Assembly: GCA_963969595.1 (NCBI GenBank)
Contig: OZ018409.1
Location: forward strand, 10,554,520-10,618,519
Source of the DNA: Neckera pumila
Lineage: Eukaryota; Streptophyta; Bryopsida; Hypnales; Neckeraceae
Length of the DNA stretch: 64,000 nucleotides
Reading direction: 5' to 3'
Shown here: in pieces, positions 1 through 11,036 of the stretch
How the letters are laid out: the number at the start of each line of letters is the position of its first letter
How positions within the stretch are numbered: position 1 is the stretch's first letter
Program-made: the position numbers and the translations under genes
Notes under the pieces: model-generated
Seen by the model: only the letters and a program-made list of their open reading frames with translations
Database searches by the model: none
What the model was told of the DNA's origin: nothing

Positions 1-176
1 GAAAAGAATTGACTCTTCATAATTTTTGGTGTATAAAGTAGAAGCATACAAATGTAACACGAGTTGTTCTTTGACACCTTAAGAACAACCTTAATCCAAG
101 CGCAAGTAGACCCAAAATAAACAATTGGGGTTCCAAAAAATTGTCAGTACAAGCGTAAGTGGACCCAAAGTAGAAA

Positions 177-446
177 CACTATAAGAACCCCCGTTTTAGA
201 TTACAAGCCCCAATTTTTTGTGACGGATTTTAGGTGATGACAATGTTGACAATCCAAAAAAATTTATGTCAACAAAAATGTGCAACATAACATCAATATT
301 GACAATCCAATGTTTTATATCATCATTGATGTTATGTTGGACAATTTTGTTGACATAAAAAATTTGGATTTTCAACATTGACATTACCTAAAATCTGTCA
401 ATATAAAATTAAGACTCCTCACCTAAAACGGGAGTTTCTTACAGTG
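177..446. mobile_element. CACTA-like foldback MITE (270 bp)
   Basis: The two ends are inverted copies. The left end begins CACTATAAGAACCCCCG and the right end, read in reverse complement, begins CACTGTAAGAAACTCCCG. Inverted similarity continues through most of the element, so the whole sequence can fold on itself. The trinucleotide AAA lies directly outside both ends (174-176 and 447-449), which fits the 3-bp target duplication of CACTA elements. There is no coding capacity, so it is a non-autonomous derivative. The class call is inferred from termini and target size. Confidence 0.7.
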
Positions 447-759
447 AAAGGTAGAGTTCCAAGGAGTTGTCACTATCATGAGGGTGGGTCTTGCATTGGC
501 CAATCACCTGCACGTGATCCAAATTTACAGTGTGTTGCTTTGAGGTGTTTCTGTGCCCATTTTGGTGTTAGTCTAGTAGTTTGTAGTAGGTACATCTTTG
601 CAGTTGTATTCAAAAATTTGTATTATATTCATACAAAGTCAAAAGAATATGAAACCAATTTTCTTGGTTTTCTAACCTAGTTCCTATTAAGCAAACATAA
701 TTTTTTTCTCTATACACCCTCCAAATTAAGAGATCTAAAACAAGTGTCCAATTTAGGTG

Positions 760-930
760 CTTTTACCTTAGTATCCAAATGTCACGTACTTTGGTGCGTT
801 GGAACCTCCTTTCACTTGCCAACAAGAAAATATGCTAAATTCTAATAATAGTAATGATGCACAGTAGCAAAAAGTGGCGGTTTTGGAGGTGCCCACCTTA
901 TATTGTTTATTGGCTATTGTGCAATATCTT
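760..930. repeat. Dispersed repeat, copy 1 (partner near 56.7 kb)
   Basis: This stretch reappears with moderate divergence at about 56694-56865. Both contain AACCTCCTTTCACTT followed by CCAACAAGA or TCAACAAGA, then GTGGCGGTTTTGG and CCCACCTTATATT in the same order and spacing. Termini were not found, so the element type is unknown. Confidence 0.6.
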
Positions 931-1225
931 GCAATGAGTGAATCACTTCTGAATTGCAAAGGGTCAGGCCCCACGCTGAATTCCTCTCCAAAGTTGAATA
1001 AAAGAAATGTTGTCTGTGTTTGAGGGGTGCTTTCAAAAGAGTTGGAGCCAATGCATGGTGTTTGAAGGTCTTTCTACTTTAGGTAGGTGATGGGGTGACT
1101 TAAGATGGAGTGGGCCAATGGAATTTCACTCTTGTTTCTTCAATGTGGGCCTTATTGTTTAACCTCTAAAGGACCACAAGGTCATCAAGTGGCTTCTGTA
1201 ACTACATTGGCGTTGCAGAAGTTAA

Positions 1226-1350
1226 AAATGTGAGCTTCACTAATAGTCCGTGAACAACAAAGAAACCTTAGGTGTTTTTTTCTGAAAATTCAAAATGTTA
1301 ATCTCACTAATAGTCCGTGAATGAGAAAGAGACCCTAGATGATTTTTTTC
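1226..1350. repeat. Imperfect tandem duplication
   Basis: Two adjacent units each carry CACTAATAGTCCGTGAA followed by an AAAGA(A/G)ACC(T/C)TAG segment. The period is about 70 bp. Confidence 0.6.
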
Positions 1351-1609
1351 CATTGAATACATCGGTGCAATTTAATCAGGAATTGATCAACTATGTGATT
1401 CAATTTGGTGAATTTTTGGAGGATGGAGAAGGTGCTCTAGGCCATATTTTTAGATCCTCATATCTTTTTTTCCACACCTCATAATGATTAAAAAAAAATT
1501 CACATCAAAATCATGATGATATATATCCCTAGGAAAAATTCAAGAGTTCTTGAAGTACTTTTGAGCATTCCAATTTCAACTTTCTGATTTCAACATTGTA
1601 TAAAGTACC

Positions 1610-1685
1610 GCCAAACCAAACATCTTTCATCAATCTTGGAAATGGTAGCATTTCCTCTAACCAAACATCTTTCATCAATCTTTCA
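1610..1685. repeat. Short direct repeat
   Basis: The string CCAAACATCTTTCATCAATC occurs twice, about 48 bp apart, with unrelated sequence between. Confidence 0.6.
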
Positions 1686-2174
1686 AGGTTCTAGAATTTT
1701 GAAAAAATATAATAAAAATTGAACATTGAAAAAGATTTATTAACTACAAAAGACAACTGCCCAACCACTTTTCCCAACATTAATTAATTATTCAGCATGA
1801 AATGCCAACCCTCATAGTATTGTAAGTTAAGATATACACAATTCACATCCATCTTCGGCGACGATCCGACATTGAGCTCAATTAAACACTCAATTAAACA
1901 TTCATCCATGTCTGCAAGGCATGCTAAACGCGTCTTGAAGAATCACTCCAACTATCGAATAAATCCCCTAAAAACTGTTCAAAGCAACTGAAAAAGCAAC
2001 GGAGGCACTCACGTCCCACGAAAGAAAAAGGCCTGAAATTCGATCCAGCTCACCCTATCATTCATATATGATAGATTAAGTATAGTGCAGTATGCTAGAT
2101 ACGAACCTTGAAACAGGATTCTCACTTCCAAGTGCTTGCGATCAGTATATACATTAAATTTTTTTGTCCAAGCA

Positions 2175-2360
2175 ACATTTTCATGTGCACTTGGATTTCC
2201 CAGAGCAGCTTGGACAATGCAAACCAGTTTTCATGTGCACTTGGATTGCCCAAAGCAGCTTGGCATGTCAATTTCGTTAATTATACTGACGTGATTCAGA
2301 GCTCCAAACTAGAATGCATGGATCAAATTTGGGAAATCCAAGTGCACATGAAAAGTTTGC
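2175..2360. repeat. Direct plus inverted copies of a ~30-bp motif
   Basis: The motif TTTTCATGTGCACTTGGAT occurs twice in direct orientation (about 2178 and 2229), each followed by a CC(C)A(G/A)AGCAGCTTGG tail. A shorter inverted copy, ATCCAAGTGCACATGAAAA, lies near 2336-2354. The inverted pair could form a stem of about 20 bp. Confidence 0.7.
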
Positions 2361-2383
2361 ATTGAAATCCAAGCTAACCATCT

Positions 2384-3059
2384 TTGAAAGAGGCAACCAC
2401 ATCTGGTTCCTGTGATCTGGTAATTAACCGCGGCAATTCGCACACAAAGTCTGTGAACAGGCGAGATCCCAACTCCCAAGTGACTTGTTCAGAAATGAAG
2501 AGTGGAGTGAGCGATGTGCAAAATCAAGAGTGGCAAATCCCAGGCAAGTCTCTCTTGGCACCCAAATATATATAAATGTAAAACTTTAAAATAAAGCACT
2601 TCCAGAAAATTTGAAAAAGGACATTTTCTCATTTTCATGTTTTTTGTTTTAGTAGGTTTTCTGTTTTTGATTGTTTGTTCACAAAGGAGGAAGATTTATT
2701 CCAATTTAAAGCACCTCAATGCAAAGCCAGCCCGACCGATTCTGCCAAAAGAAATGGACACTCTTGCAATGATATCCAGGTGTGCGTGTGCCTGGCAGAT
2801 GTAAGTTCCATCATCTATTTCGTAAAATTGGCACATTTGTGGGCATTCATCTGCACAAAACTCTAAAAACTTGGACTGGTATAGATTTCTACTTCTCCAT
2901 GAAAAGTGTTAAGTCGTGAAATTCCACCAATTTAACGAAATTGACGGTTTACTCTGAGTTTGCACTCCTGTAGTAGTAATGTTATCGAATGTGTCTAAAC
3001 AAATACTACTCCGGGAGTACTAAAATCGTAAAACAATTGAAAATTACCTGAAAACACAG
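2384..3059. other. Non-coding spacer with an intron-type repeat fragment
   Basis: No gene is supported here. Positions about 2845-2950 match the repeat found inside the carbonic anhydrase introns. Shared strings are AAACTTGGACT, TATAGAT and CCAATTTAACGAAATTGACG. Confidence 0.5.
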
Positions 3060-3066
3060 TTATTAA

Positions 3067-3351
3067 CGGTCGCGCTTATAGTTGTATGACGAGCCTAATG
3101 CGGAGGCCGAGGCCGTTTTGCCCCCGTGTTTTACCCCTGGGAAAAACGCAGGAACTTTTTATTTGCAACGCATGAAAAAATTTGCAAATTTTGGGTTCAT
3201 ATTTGCAATCAGAGCCTCAGAGGCCCCATATTAGTTCGGAGAGGTGTAGAGAAATAGACTAAGCAAGCACAGAATAGGGGGTCTTTTTTTTACATTCACT
3301 CTTGGCTGGAGCCTCCGCATTAGATTCGTCATACAACTACAAGCGCGACCG
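3067..3351. mobile_element. 285-bp TIR element with 7-bp target duplication
   Basis: The ends are inverted repeats of about 40 bp with only a few mismatches, beginning CGGTCGCGCTT and including AGTTGTATGACGA. The heptamer TTATTAA lies immediately outside both ends (3060-3066 and 3352-3358) in direct orientation, as expected for a target-site duplication. The interior is GC-richer than its surroundings and has no ORF. It is a non-autonomous DNA transposon. Superfamily is uncertain: a 7-bp duplication is unusual, and a 3-bp TTA or TAA duplication is also possible. Confidence 0.75.
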
Positions 3352-4025
3352 TTATTAACCTAACTGGTCTAAGATTTAGCCCCTGTCTAAATCCACTCTA
3401 CCACTCGAAGAACCGAGGACGCCCTTTGTTTGTACTGCAGGGTACCACGGTCCAAGCGGAGCTCGTGATCTTTGCAGCTACTATAAAATAGAACCCCAAT
3501 TGCTTTCATGCATCCCAACGAGCTTCCAACATTAGACAGCTCAGATTGAGCTCTACAAGGAAGGCACCTCATGAGTGTTGAAACAGACGAATTCCTGACA
3601 GTTGATGTAACAGTTCGATCTTCTAGTTACATTACAGAGAGAGTAGTTTTTGAAAGAAACTTGAAGTTGAGATTATAGTACTGTACGTACGAGCTAGACA
3701 TGTGCACTTGGGATCTCCGGAGACGGATACACTCTTTCTTCGGTTGAGCAGCGCTTGCGTTGATCGTAGGACTGGAGTTTAATTCCATGCTGTTTACAAT
3801 CATTCTCATCTCTAGTAGGATTGCATTCGGATGATCAGTAGTTCAGGTCCTCTTTAGAACGAGCTAGATAGCTGGATCGTATAGTGCAGCCTAGCTTGCC
3901 CGAGGACAGTTTAATCGATCATACGTTGGCATGTATTCAGAACGGAGTGGAGGAAGTAAATTGAATATATATTAATCCTCGTCTTGATTAATTTTATTTT
4001 GGTGGACTTTCATCAGGTGCAATTC

Positions 4026-7000
4026 ATGGGGAGCCAAGTTCAGGTGGGGCGAGTTCTTCTCGCTCTTCTCCTGTACCTAATCTGCACTTGTGTGTCGGCT
4101 GGTAATATCCCACAAGCTAATGACGGAGGTAAGATGAGTAAAAATTGGCATGCATTGCTATTCCGATTAGGTCCAAAGATTCAAGAGGAGTAGATTGAAT
4201 GGCATATTCTTTAACATGGCATGTTTTAGAGTGACAAAAGGTTGAAATTCAAGTGCACAACACTCTGAAAACTTGGACTTGTATAGATCTGAGGTTCCGG
4301 AAGGTGCATTTGGAGAAGTGGCAATCTCTTGAAATTTTGCCATTTTAACGAATATGTCGATAGATTGAAGTAGCTTGGCGTTTTATCGTCGTATTTGCTA
4401 AAATGGCAGAATTTCATGAGAGTGGCACGTACTTTCTCCCCGGACGCCTGTCTGGAACCTCAGATCTATACAAGCCCTGGTTTTCAGAGTGTTGTGGAAT
4501 GTTACACTGGAATGTTACATCTTTGGCAGTCTGAAGCACGCCATTTTAGCAAATAAGATCATGAGACAGTGAGACTGCTAGCTAGCTAGCTAGCTAGTGT
4601 GTTAATACAGAGTGTGACATGTAATTGTTGCAGTGAGATTTGACTACACGGATGGGACACGAGGGCCATTCGGGTGGGGAGATTTGAAACCAGCGTGGTC
4701 CTTGTGCAAAGAAGGTCTGCAACAATCCCCCATGCTCATCACCCTTGACAACATGGTGGCGGACCCTCGCTTGGGCAAACTGGATGCCACCTACACTTCC
4801 CAGCCAGTGCCTTGCAACATCTCTTACGATGGCCATGCAGTGGAGGTTAATTCGATCGTCAATCTTCATTTATTCCAAGTCTTAACTTTCATTTCTTCCA
4901 CTTAAGTGCGAGTTACGTCAAACCTCCCCCATGTAACTATACATCCGGAGAACCAAGGATAGTAAAACCATGCAGGGATGAAACCACGAAGTATCATGTC
5001 ATTTTAAGCATAATAACAAGTGAACAGACACAAATCAAATTAAAAGCAGGTTGAAAATCATCTAGCCAAAGAAGACTCCGTGGTCACGCACAATGCATGG
5101 TGTTCAAGTGCACGAGATCCTTGGATCAAATTCGTAGTCGAGCAAATTAGGCATGCTTATTTCTAAACTCCAACTGTACAAGACAAATGTGCAAGGGCAA
5201 CGTACGCTTTTTGTTTTGCAAAAAAATTTATAGTTTGTATAACAAGGGAAACAGCACAGACTGCTTGGTTTGCGTGCGAGGGGGGAGGTTTAATGTGACT
5301 CCATTACCTAGCAATTCTTTCTTTTTTTTCTTTTTTAAGAAGACGTTTTTTTTAGTTTATTAAGGTCAATTTAAATGAACTTAAACCTTTTTGAACCCTG
5401 ATTTCAAATCTTTCAATGCAAAGAAGATTTCTTGATATCTTGCAAATGATGAAGTTCCCTAACGTTCACGCTTTGGACGATTGTTGGGGGATATTGTGGA
5501 GGTCAGCTGTCGGTACCCGCCAGTGCTGGAAGGTTAAAGATCAATAACGTGGTTTACCGACCTGCACAGATGCACTTCCACATGCCTAGTGAACACAAGA
5601 TTTTGAACCTTAGGTACGCAATCAAATCCTCAAAGTCTTGCTACACTGATTTGTATATGTTAAATTTTTATTCTGGTTTTAGAAATTGGTCATATTCGTT
5701 GAAATGGTTTGTAGTTTCAGAGCATCAAGTTGTCAAGGTCCGTGCTCAAAGCTCTAGTTCAGATGCTCAGGTCTCTGACCTACAGAAAACGCGCCAATTT
5801 AACGAAATTAACAATAGTTCCCTCTAATCAATTTTGCAGTTTTCCATTGGAGCTACACATGGTGCACCTTTCCAAACGTGGTATGATAGCAGTCATCGCA
5901 TGGCTCTTCAAGCACGGAAAAAACAGTCCGTTCTTAGCTCAGGTCAATTCCCAGATGTCCTCAGCTTCAAAGTTCAAATCCTATGTTGCTGCAAATACAA
6001 AACCATCATCTTGATAGTCGCTGAAATGACACAAAGATTGTCAGGTTTTTAAATTAAAGTTTCGAAAACAACACACTTCTCTGGCTGAGACTCCTGGTCG
6101 CTCGGAAGATCGTTAGCCCGGGGTTAATAGTAGAGGTGGGCTTAAACTAAAGTAGAGGGCTGAAGTATCATGAAAGTTGAAGATATTGGACTAGTTTGGG
6201 GATGACATTTTTGTTAATCCTGGGATCACATAAAATAAAAAAGGTTTTAAAATTTAGCCCACCTTCCAAATTTGAACCCTGGCTAACGTCAATATAAAAT
6301 TACACCTAGAAGCCCAGGCTAAATCCCACAAAATGAATCCAGTCAGAGATTAATTTCATCCCCTGCAAGCAAACTATTTCTGAATTTGGAAGCTTGACTT
6401 TGAATTGTTGTTTTCACAGTTCATTGACAAGCTACCCTCAAGCAAACTCCCAAATGTGCAAACCAAGATTGCAGCCATCAAGCTTCCAAAGCTGGAGTGG
6501 AGCTACGGCCGTTACCGAGGCTCCCTCACCACACCACCTTGCTCAGAGAATGTCACTTGGACTGTCATGCTTTGGAATGTAAGTTCCTCACTTGTGACAT
6601 TGCTCTACACAAAGCTCAACAAAACTAGGACTGATATAATAGAATTACATTTCTGGCCGCGCGCACGCGCGTGTCAAAGTCGTGGAATCTCGCCAATTTA
6701 ACGAAATTGACGTCCTATTGAAGAGACATTCTACGCTCAAAAAAGCTAAATCCACATGGGGCGTATAATGCATATCAAAAAAACGCCTGTAATTCATTCG
6801 GTGGAATCGGTGAACCTAGATAGAGATGCGTGGGACAAAGGGCTCGTAGTACATGTCCCAGGGCTCCAAATTAAGAGGCCAAATTGAGAGCCCCATTTCA
6901 AAGATCAGTAGCCAAGTCTTGCTTACACCACTTCCAAATTGAAGGTCAAGTACACGGTAACAGGATCCTAAGGCATCTGATTTCAATGTCATTTCGATAA

Positions 7001-7372
7001 TTAGACAGTGCTTGGATTTGTGTCAAGCTGATCAGTCAAGCACTGTGCGTGGGTTTTTTGTGGAAAATGGCACAGTTTCCAAGTGTTTCTGAGAACCAGC
7101 TACAAAAGTTGAAAGCAGCAATGCCGGTGCGTTAAATACTTCTAGCTCGACAAACTATTCCTTGTAACTGATTATTATTTTTGTTCAAGTTACACAACTA
7201 AGTTGTCAAGTCTTTTGTAATTCAAGTGACTTTGCAGAGACACAATACTGAATGATTTTGTTCATAGCTGTCTTGTTGAGCTAACTCTGTTTTATTTGTT
7301 GCACTGCAGCATGAGAATGCACGGCCTTCCCATCCATTCCACACAAGGAAATTCCGAATAAACACTGTTTAA
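4026..7372 (+). CDS. Alpha-type carbonic anhydrase, secreted, seven exons
   Basis: The product interconverts CO2 and bicarbonate using a histidine-bound zinc. Proposed exons are 4026-4128, 4634-4845, 5507-5613, 5840-5942, 6420-6578, 7076-7126 and 7310-7372. All junctions are GT-AG and in phase, giving 265 aa, a normal family length. Residues 1-25 form a hydrophobic signal peptide (VLLALLLYLICTC), so it should enter the secretory pathway. The predicted zinc ligands are H128 and H130 (QMHFHMPSEH) and H147 (ELHMVH). H102 in DGHAVE is the proton-shuttle position, E134 and T212 (SLTTPPCSE) complete the active-site network, and C59 and C216 are placed for the usual disulfide. The end, ENARPSHPFH, is the typical C-terminal NxRP region. 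The exon 3 acceptor is the least certain boundary. Introns carry MITE-like repeats. Whether it acts in the apoplast or another compartment cannot be read from sequence. Confidence 0.93.
4256..4497. mobile_element. Foldback MITE in carbonic anhydrase intron 1
   Basis: The left arm begins CACAACACTCTGAAAAC and runs through CTTGTATAGATCTGAGGTTCC. The right arm holds the reverse complement, GGAACCTCAGATCTATACAAG ending in CAGAGTGTTGTGG. Similarity continues towards the centre (TTGCCATTTTAACGAAT against its inverse). There is no ORF. Related fragments occur at 2845-2950, 5785-5825 and 6600-6715. Confidence 0.75.
4577..4597. repeat. (GCTA)n microsatellite
   Basis: Five GCTA units, self-complementary, lie in intron 1 upstream of exon 2 of the carbonic anhydrase gene. 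Confidence 0.85.
6600..6715. repeat. Intronic MITE fragment
   Basis: Lies in intron 5 of the carbonic anhydrase gene just after the donor site. It ends in CCAATTTAACGAAATTGACG, the same end seen at 2930-2950, and includes an alternating purine-pyrimidine run, CGCGCGCACGCGCG, at about 6657-6671. Confidence 0.55.
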
Positions 7373-8398
7373 CAAAATTTGTGGGAGAAACAGTACATTG
7401 ACGAATAGAAGAAAGTGGAGCCGATTTTGAGGGAGAATGTCAATGCATCCAAGAGCAGCTATGCCAACAATCATCAGTGAAAAAATAGTTACAGTATATT
7501 TTTGATACTTTATTAGCATTACTTTACATTTAATCCTCCAACTGATAGACTGAGATCGACTATCTTGTACAAGAGTGTGGTAAAACACTTTCATGTACCT
7601 TTAAAAGTAGAGGCAAAAGGTTGCAAACACTTTTGAGTGTGTTTTAACCTTTAAAAGTGTAGTAAACTACTATCATGACAATGTGTTGAAAAATTTTCAG
7701 CCCATATTAACTGTATGGATTGAAAGATTATACTCCGTAACATTTGAAGTGAAAAAAATCATGAATTTGTCGAGGAAAAAAAGAAGGTAATGTTGGTCCT
7801 CCTATTTGCTCCCACTAACATGTGGATAAAATCCTTGTTTTCATACTTGCAAAACAAGGTCAACAGACTTCAAGCCCTCTTGGAGGAAAATTTTTGCTCT
7901 TGATGAATTTGAGTCTCTCCACCATTGAGTTCTAAATCTTGTTAGGTAGATTTGTGCAAAATTTCAAAAGCAAGCATAGAATTTTACTTACTCTGTATCG
8001 ACTTGCAATGCAAAGGGGGTAAGTGAATTGGCAATAGACTAGTCAATTTTTGGTTGATTTCTTGTGCAATGAGGAAATTTTTTATTTGAAATCCAAATGG
8101 AAAAAAATTAGAGACAAACATTTGGAATATGTGGAAAATATTCCAAGAACTTTGACTTCAAAGATTGCAAGATAATAAGGCTTGAAGTTAAAAAAAAATG
8201 TTTCTTTTCGAAACCACCCCAATACAACTAATATAGTTTGACATGTCACGTGAAATGACATCAGGCCTATTATACATTGAATTATAGTGTTAGATGAACC
8301 CCTATAGGAATTCACCTTAGTTTTGGATGAATTTCATTCAAATGTTAAAGTTCATCTACCTAAAGGTTTGAATGTTTAGGTGGAGAGAGCTTATTGGC
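7373..8398. other. Spacer downstream of carbonic anhydrase, with a repeat
   Basis: No gene seen. Positions about 7640-8035 resemble 53931-54340 in the same order: TTTGAAGTGA, then CAGACTT, AAATTTTTGCTCT and GGTAAGTGAATTG or its variant. This is a second copy of that repeat. Confidence 0.5.
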
Positions 8399-9291
8399 TT
8401 AACCTTTGAATGATTTTTACTAAGTTTTTAGCAAAAACACCCCAAAACTACCATTTCTAGTACAACTACCAAATTTTAGAAAAAAAAAAAATTTTGGACT
8501 TATATAACCAAGAATCTTGTAGTATGTTGATTTGGAAAATTTGGAAATTTCTACCATGTAGATTGCAAGATATTTGCATTTGATTTTACGAAATTCTTTT
8601 TTTTGTCCCTGCAAAAAAGCGGGCAATTGCACTTCACAAGGTCACATTTATATGAAAAAATGTCCAAAATGGTGGTTTGTCTTTGGATAGGCAAGTTAGC
8701 TACATGCTTAAAAATTTTCAGATCATTTGGAATTGTACAACAAATAGGAAAAAATAGTAAGTAGAAAGAAGTATAAAATATTCAAAATACTAAATTGTTA
8801 AGAATTTAGCTATGGAATTGAAAAAAACCAATCCCAATGGTTCTAATGTCATAATAAACAATGTACATACTATGATTTTATTTTTTTCCAAAAATATTGA
8901 AAATTGAACTAAATAAAGGACTTCAAAGTTTATTTTAGAGTAAAGATTCTACACCTAAACTCTTCATAATTTTCATTTCATTAATCAAAATGGAATGATT
9001 CAAAACTTTCCACATATTTATAAATCTAGAGAATCAATTTCAATTTTTATTGATTAAAAAAGTGATTTTTAAAGAAGTTTTTTGAGTTGCCCAGGCTACC
9101 TGCCGAATGCAAAAAATTACATATCATGCAATAACTTTTTAACTATGTAGAAAATTGTTGCTTCTTAAAAGTACCGTCTTTGGGCATATATTGCATGAAG
9201 TTTTCATAGAGAAAATAAAAATTCCGTTTGTAGTGAGTTGCCTAAAATTGCTATGTTGCCAAAAAACGGTATTTGGGCATTTAGGAGTTAA
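8399..9291 (+). mobile_element. TTAA-flanked element, diverged copy (893 bp)
   Basis: It starts with TTAACC at 8399 and ends GGAGTTAA at 9291. It is collinear with the better preserved copies at 32069, 43929 and 45302: near the left end AAAACTACCATTTCTAG, later a run matching the CTGCCCGAA segment, and near the right end GGGCATTTAGGAG. No ORF is left. It is the most decayed of the four long copies in this orientation. Confidence 0.55.
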
Positions 9292-9889
9292 TATTCTTGT
9301 CAAATCAAGTTTTTTTGAGCATTTTTGAAGAGAGTTGTATATTTTGCTTTGCTTGGAGATTATAATTTATCATTTAGTAAAGTCTTCACTTATCTTCTTA
9401 TACTTGCGCTCTTCAATTCTCTTTGTGGAGTGAAAGTTGTTTGACTTTGTGTGTAGATTCTATGTTTTTTCTTTGTGTATATTTGTTAGGCATTCCTGGT
9501 TAGTTTTTTATTGCATATTTGGCATTGGTTGTGGCAGTCAATTTGTTGTACGATCTTTGTTTACACAACAAATCCCTCTTAGATTGTGATTTGAAAACTA
9601 ATTTTTTTTCTTAGTTACATACATGCTAGATTTCAAAAGTTGATGAGGGTTTTTACCAAAAGATGCCCAAAAGTTTTCTAGCAACATTACTTTTGATTGG
9701 AAAAAAATTATATTCTTAATAAAGTAGTACATATTTACACTTTGTGTCAAAATTTTCTGAACATCCAACCAAACTGATTACTTTTGTAGGAATCCAACCA
9801 AAGTTTCTTGCCTACGTTGAACAAACACTTGGTCTCAATGAGCAATTACAGGAAACTTCTTGTGCAAATACCAATCTATCATTTTAAGA

Positions 9890-10085
9890 TTAACATAACC
9901 ATTGATTATAGAAATCATCCCTTTTACTATAATGTAAATCATCTATTTAAAAAAATCCAAAAATATTCGTTAGAAGTCAAACTACTATAGAAGACCTTCA
10001 CTATTCATACAAAATTTTGAGTTGTACTTTTGTCCTACATAAGAGGATTCTTTGTCATCCATCAGACAAAAACATCCACCACGTT
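9890..10085. repeat. Dispersed ~170-bp repeat, copy
   Basis: Contains the family core AGAAGTCAAACTACTATAGAAGACC, here with TTCACTATTCATACAAAATTT, TTTTGTCCTACATA and GGATTCTTTGTCATCCATCAGACA. A second copy follows at 10315-10495. Other copies are at 19850, 25855, 31895, 43560, 46490, 55270 and 55495. No terminal inverted repeats were recognised. Confidence 0.65.
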
Positions 10086-10314
10086 GGTTATGGATTAAGG
10101 TACTTGTGAAGTAAATCTAATGGTATTTATATTAGTTCAATTTTATTAATTTCTTGACCACCATGTTACAAATGGTTATTCAAAAAGTAGCAATACAATT
10201 TGAGATACTAATCATTTTCAAAGTGAACCTCAATAAAAACTAAAAGCCCTCATGTCAAGCAATAAACTTCCAATTTATTAGAAGTTATATTTTTTAATCC
10301 TAAAGGGACGAGCT

Positions 10315-10495
10315 AGTCACCGTAGAAATGATCCTTTGGGGTACAATATGAATCATTTCTTTAATAAATTTCAAGAGTATTCATTCATTAAAGGTCAAAC
10401 TACTGTGTAAGACCTCCCCTTTTCACACAAAAGTCCAAAGATGAACATCTACACTTCTATCCTACATGGAGGATTCTCTATCATCCATCAAACAC
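10315..10495. repeat. Dispersed ~170-bp repeat, copy
   Basis: Same orientation as the copy at 9890-10085. Shared blocks are AGCTAGTCACCGTAGAAATGA at the start, AGGTCAAACTACT in the middle and TCTATCATCCATCAAACA at the end. Confidence 0.65.
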
Positions 10496-11036
10496 TTATT
10501 GTTTGCAACATCCTTCTAGAGTTAACCTGAACCTGAAGATGTAAAGGGATGGGTTTGAAAGAAAGGAATAGATATGAGTTACATCCTCTGAGATACCCTT
10601 CAGCCACAAGCAACTCAGAAGTTGGGGGTCGGCTGGGAGAGAACTAAAATGCAAATGGTGTACCTAAGCAAGTCTATGGTATTAATTATATTTATATGTA
10701 CAAACGTAGATACAAATATGTACACAGGTATGGATACGGATACACAGGGATACATATAATTGTGGGGAAAAAAGTGCAGTGCTTCCTTTACCAAAAAATT
10801 GGTAACAACATTAACAGGAAAATTGATAATTCCAAAGCCATCAGAGCAGTAAAAAAATCACTCCGGGCTGATTCTATGGAAGGATAGTACCACCGCAGTT
10901 CACAAAGAATGAAGTATCAAGAATCACTTATGTTCAATAAAGGAACTAATTGCTATAACTTTCGCAGTCCCACTTCTTGTGAAAAAACTCTGAAACAGAG
11001 TTCACGCACCTCATGAGGGCGGGAGCTTCCAAAGCA

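Larger units (their letters stand above)
450..2100. other. AT-rich intergenic stretch with short repeats
   Basis: No exon with convincing coding character was seen on either strand. It holds the dispersed and tandem repeats listed separately at 760-930, 1226-1350 and 1610-1685. The remainder shows nothing I can name. Confidence 0.5.
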
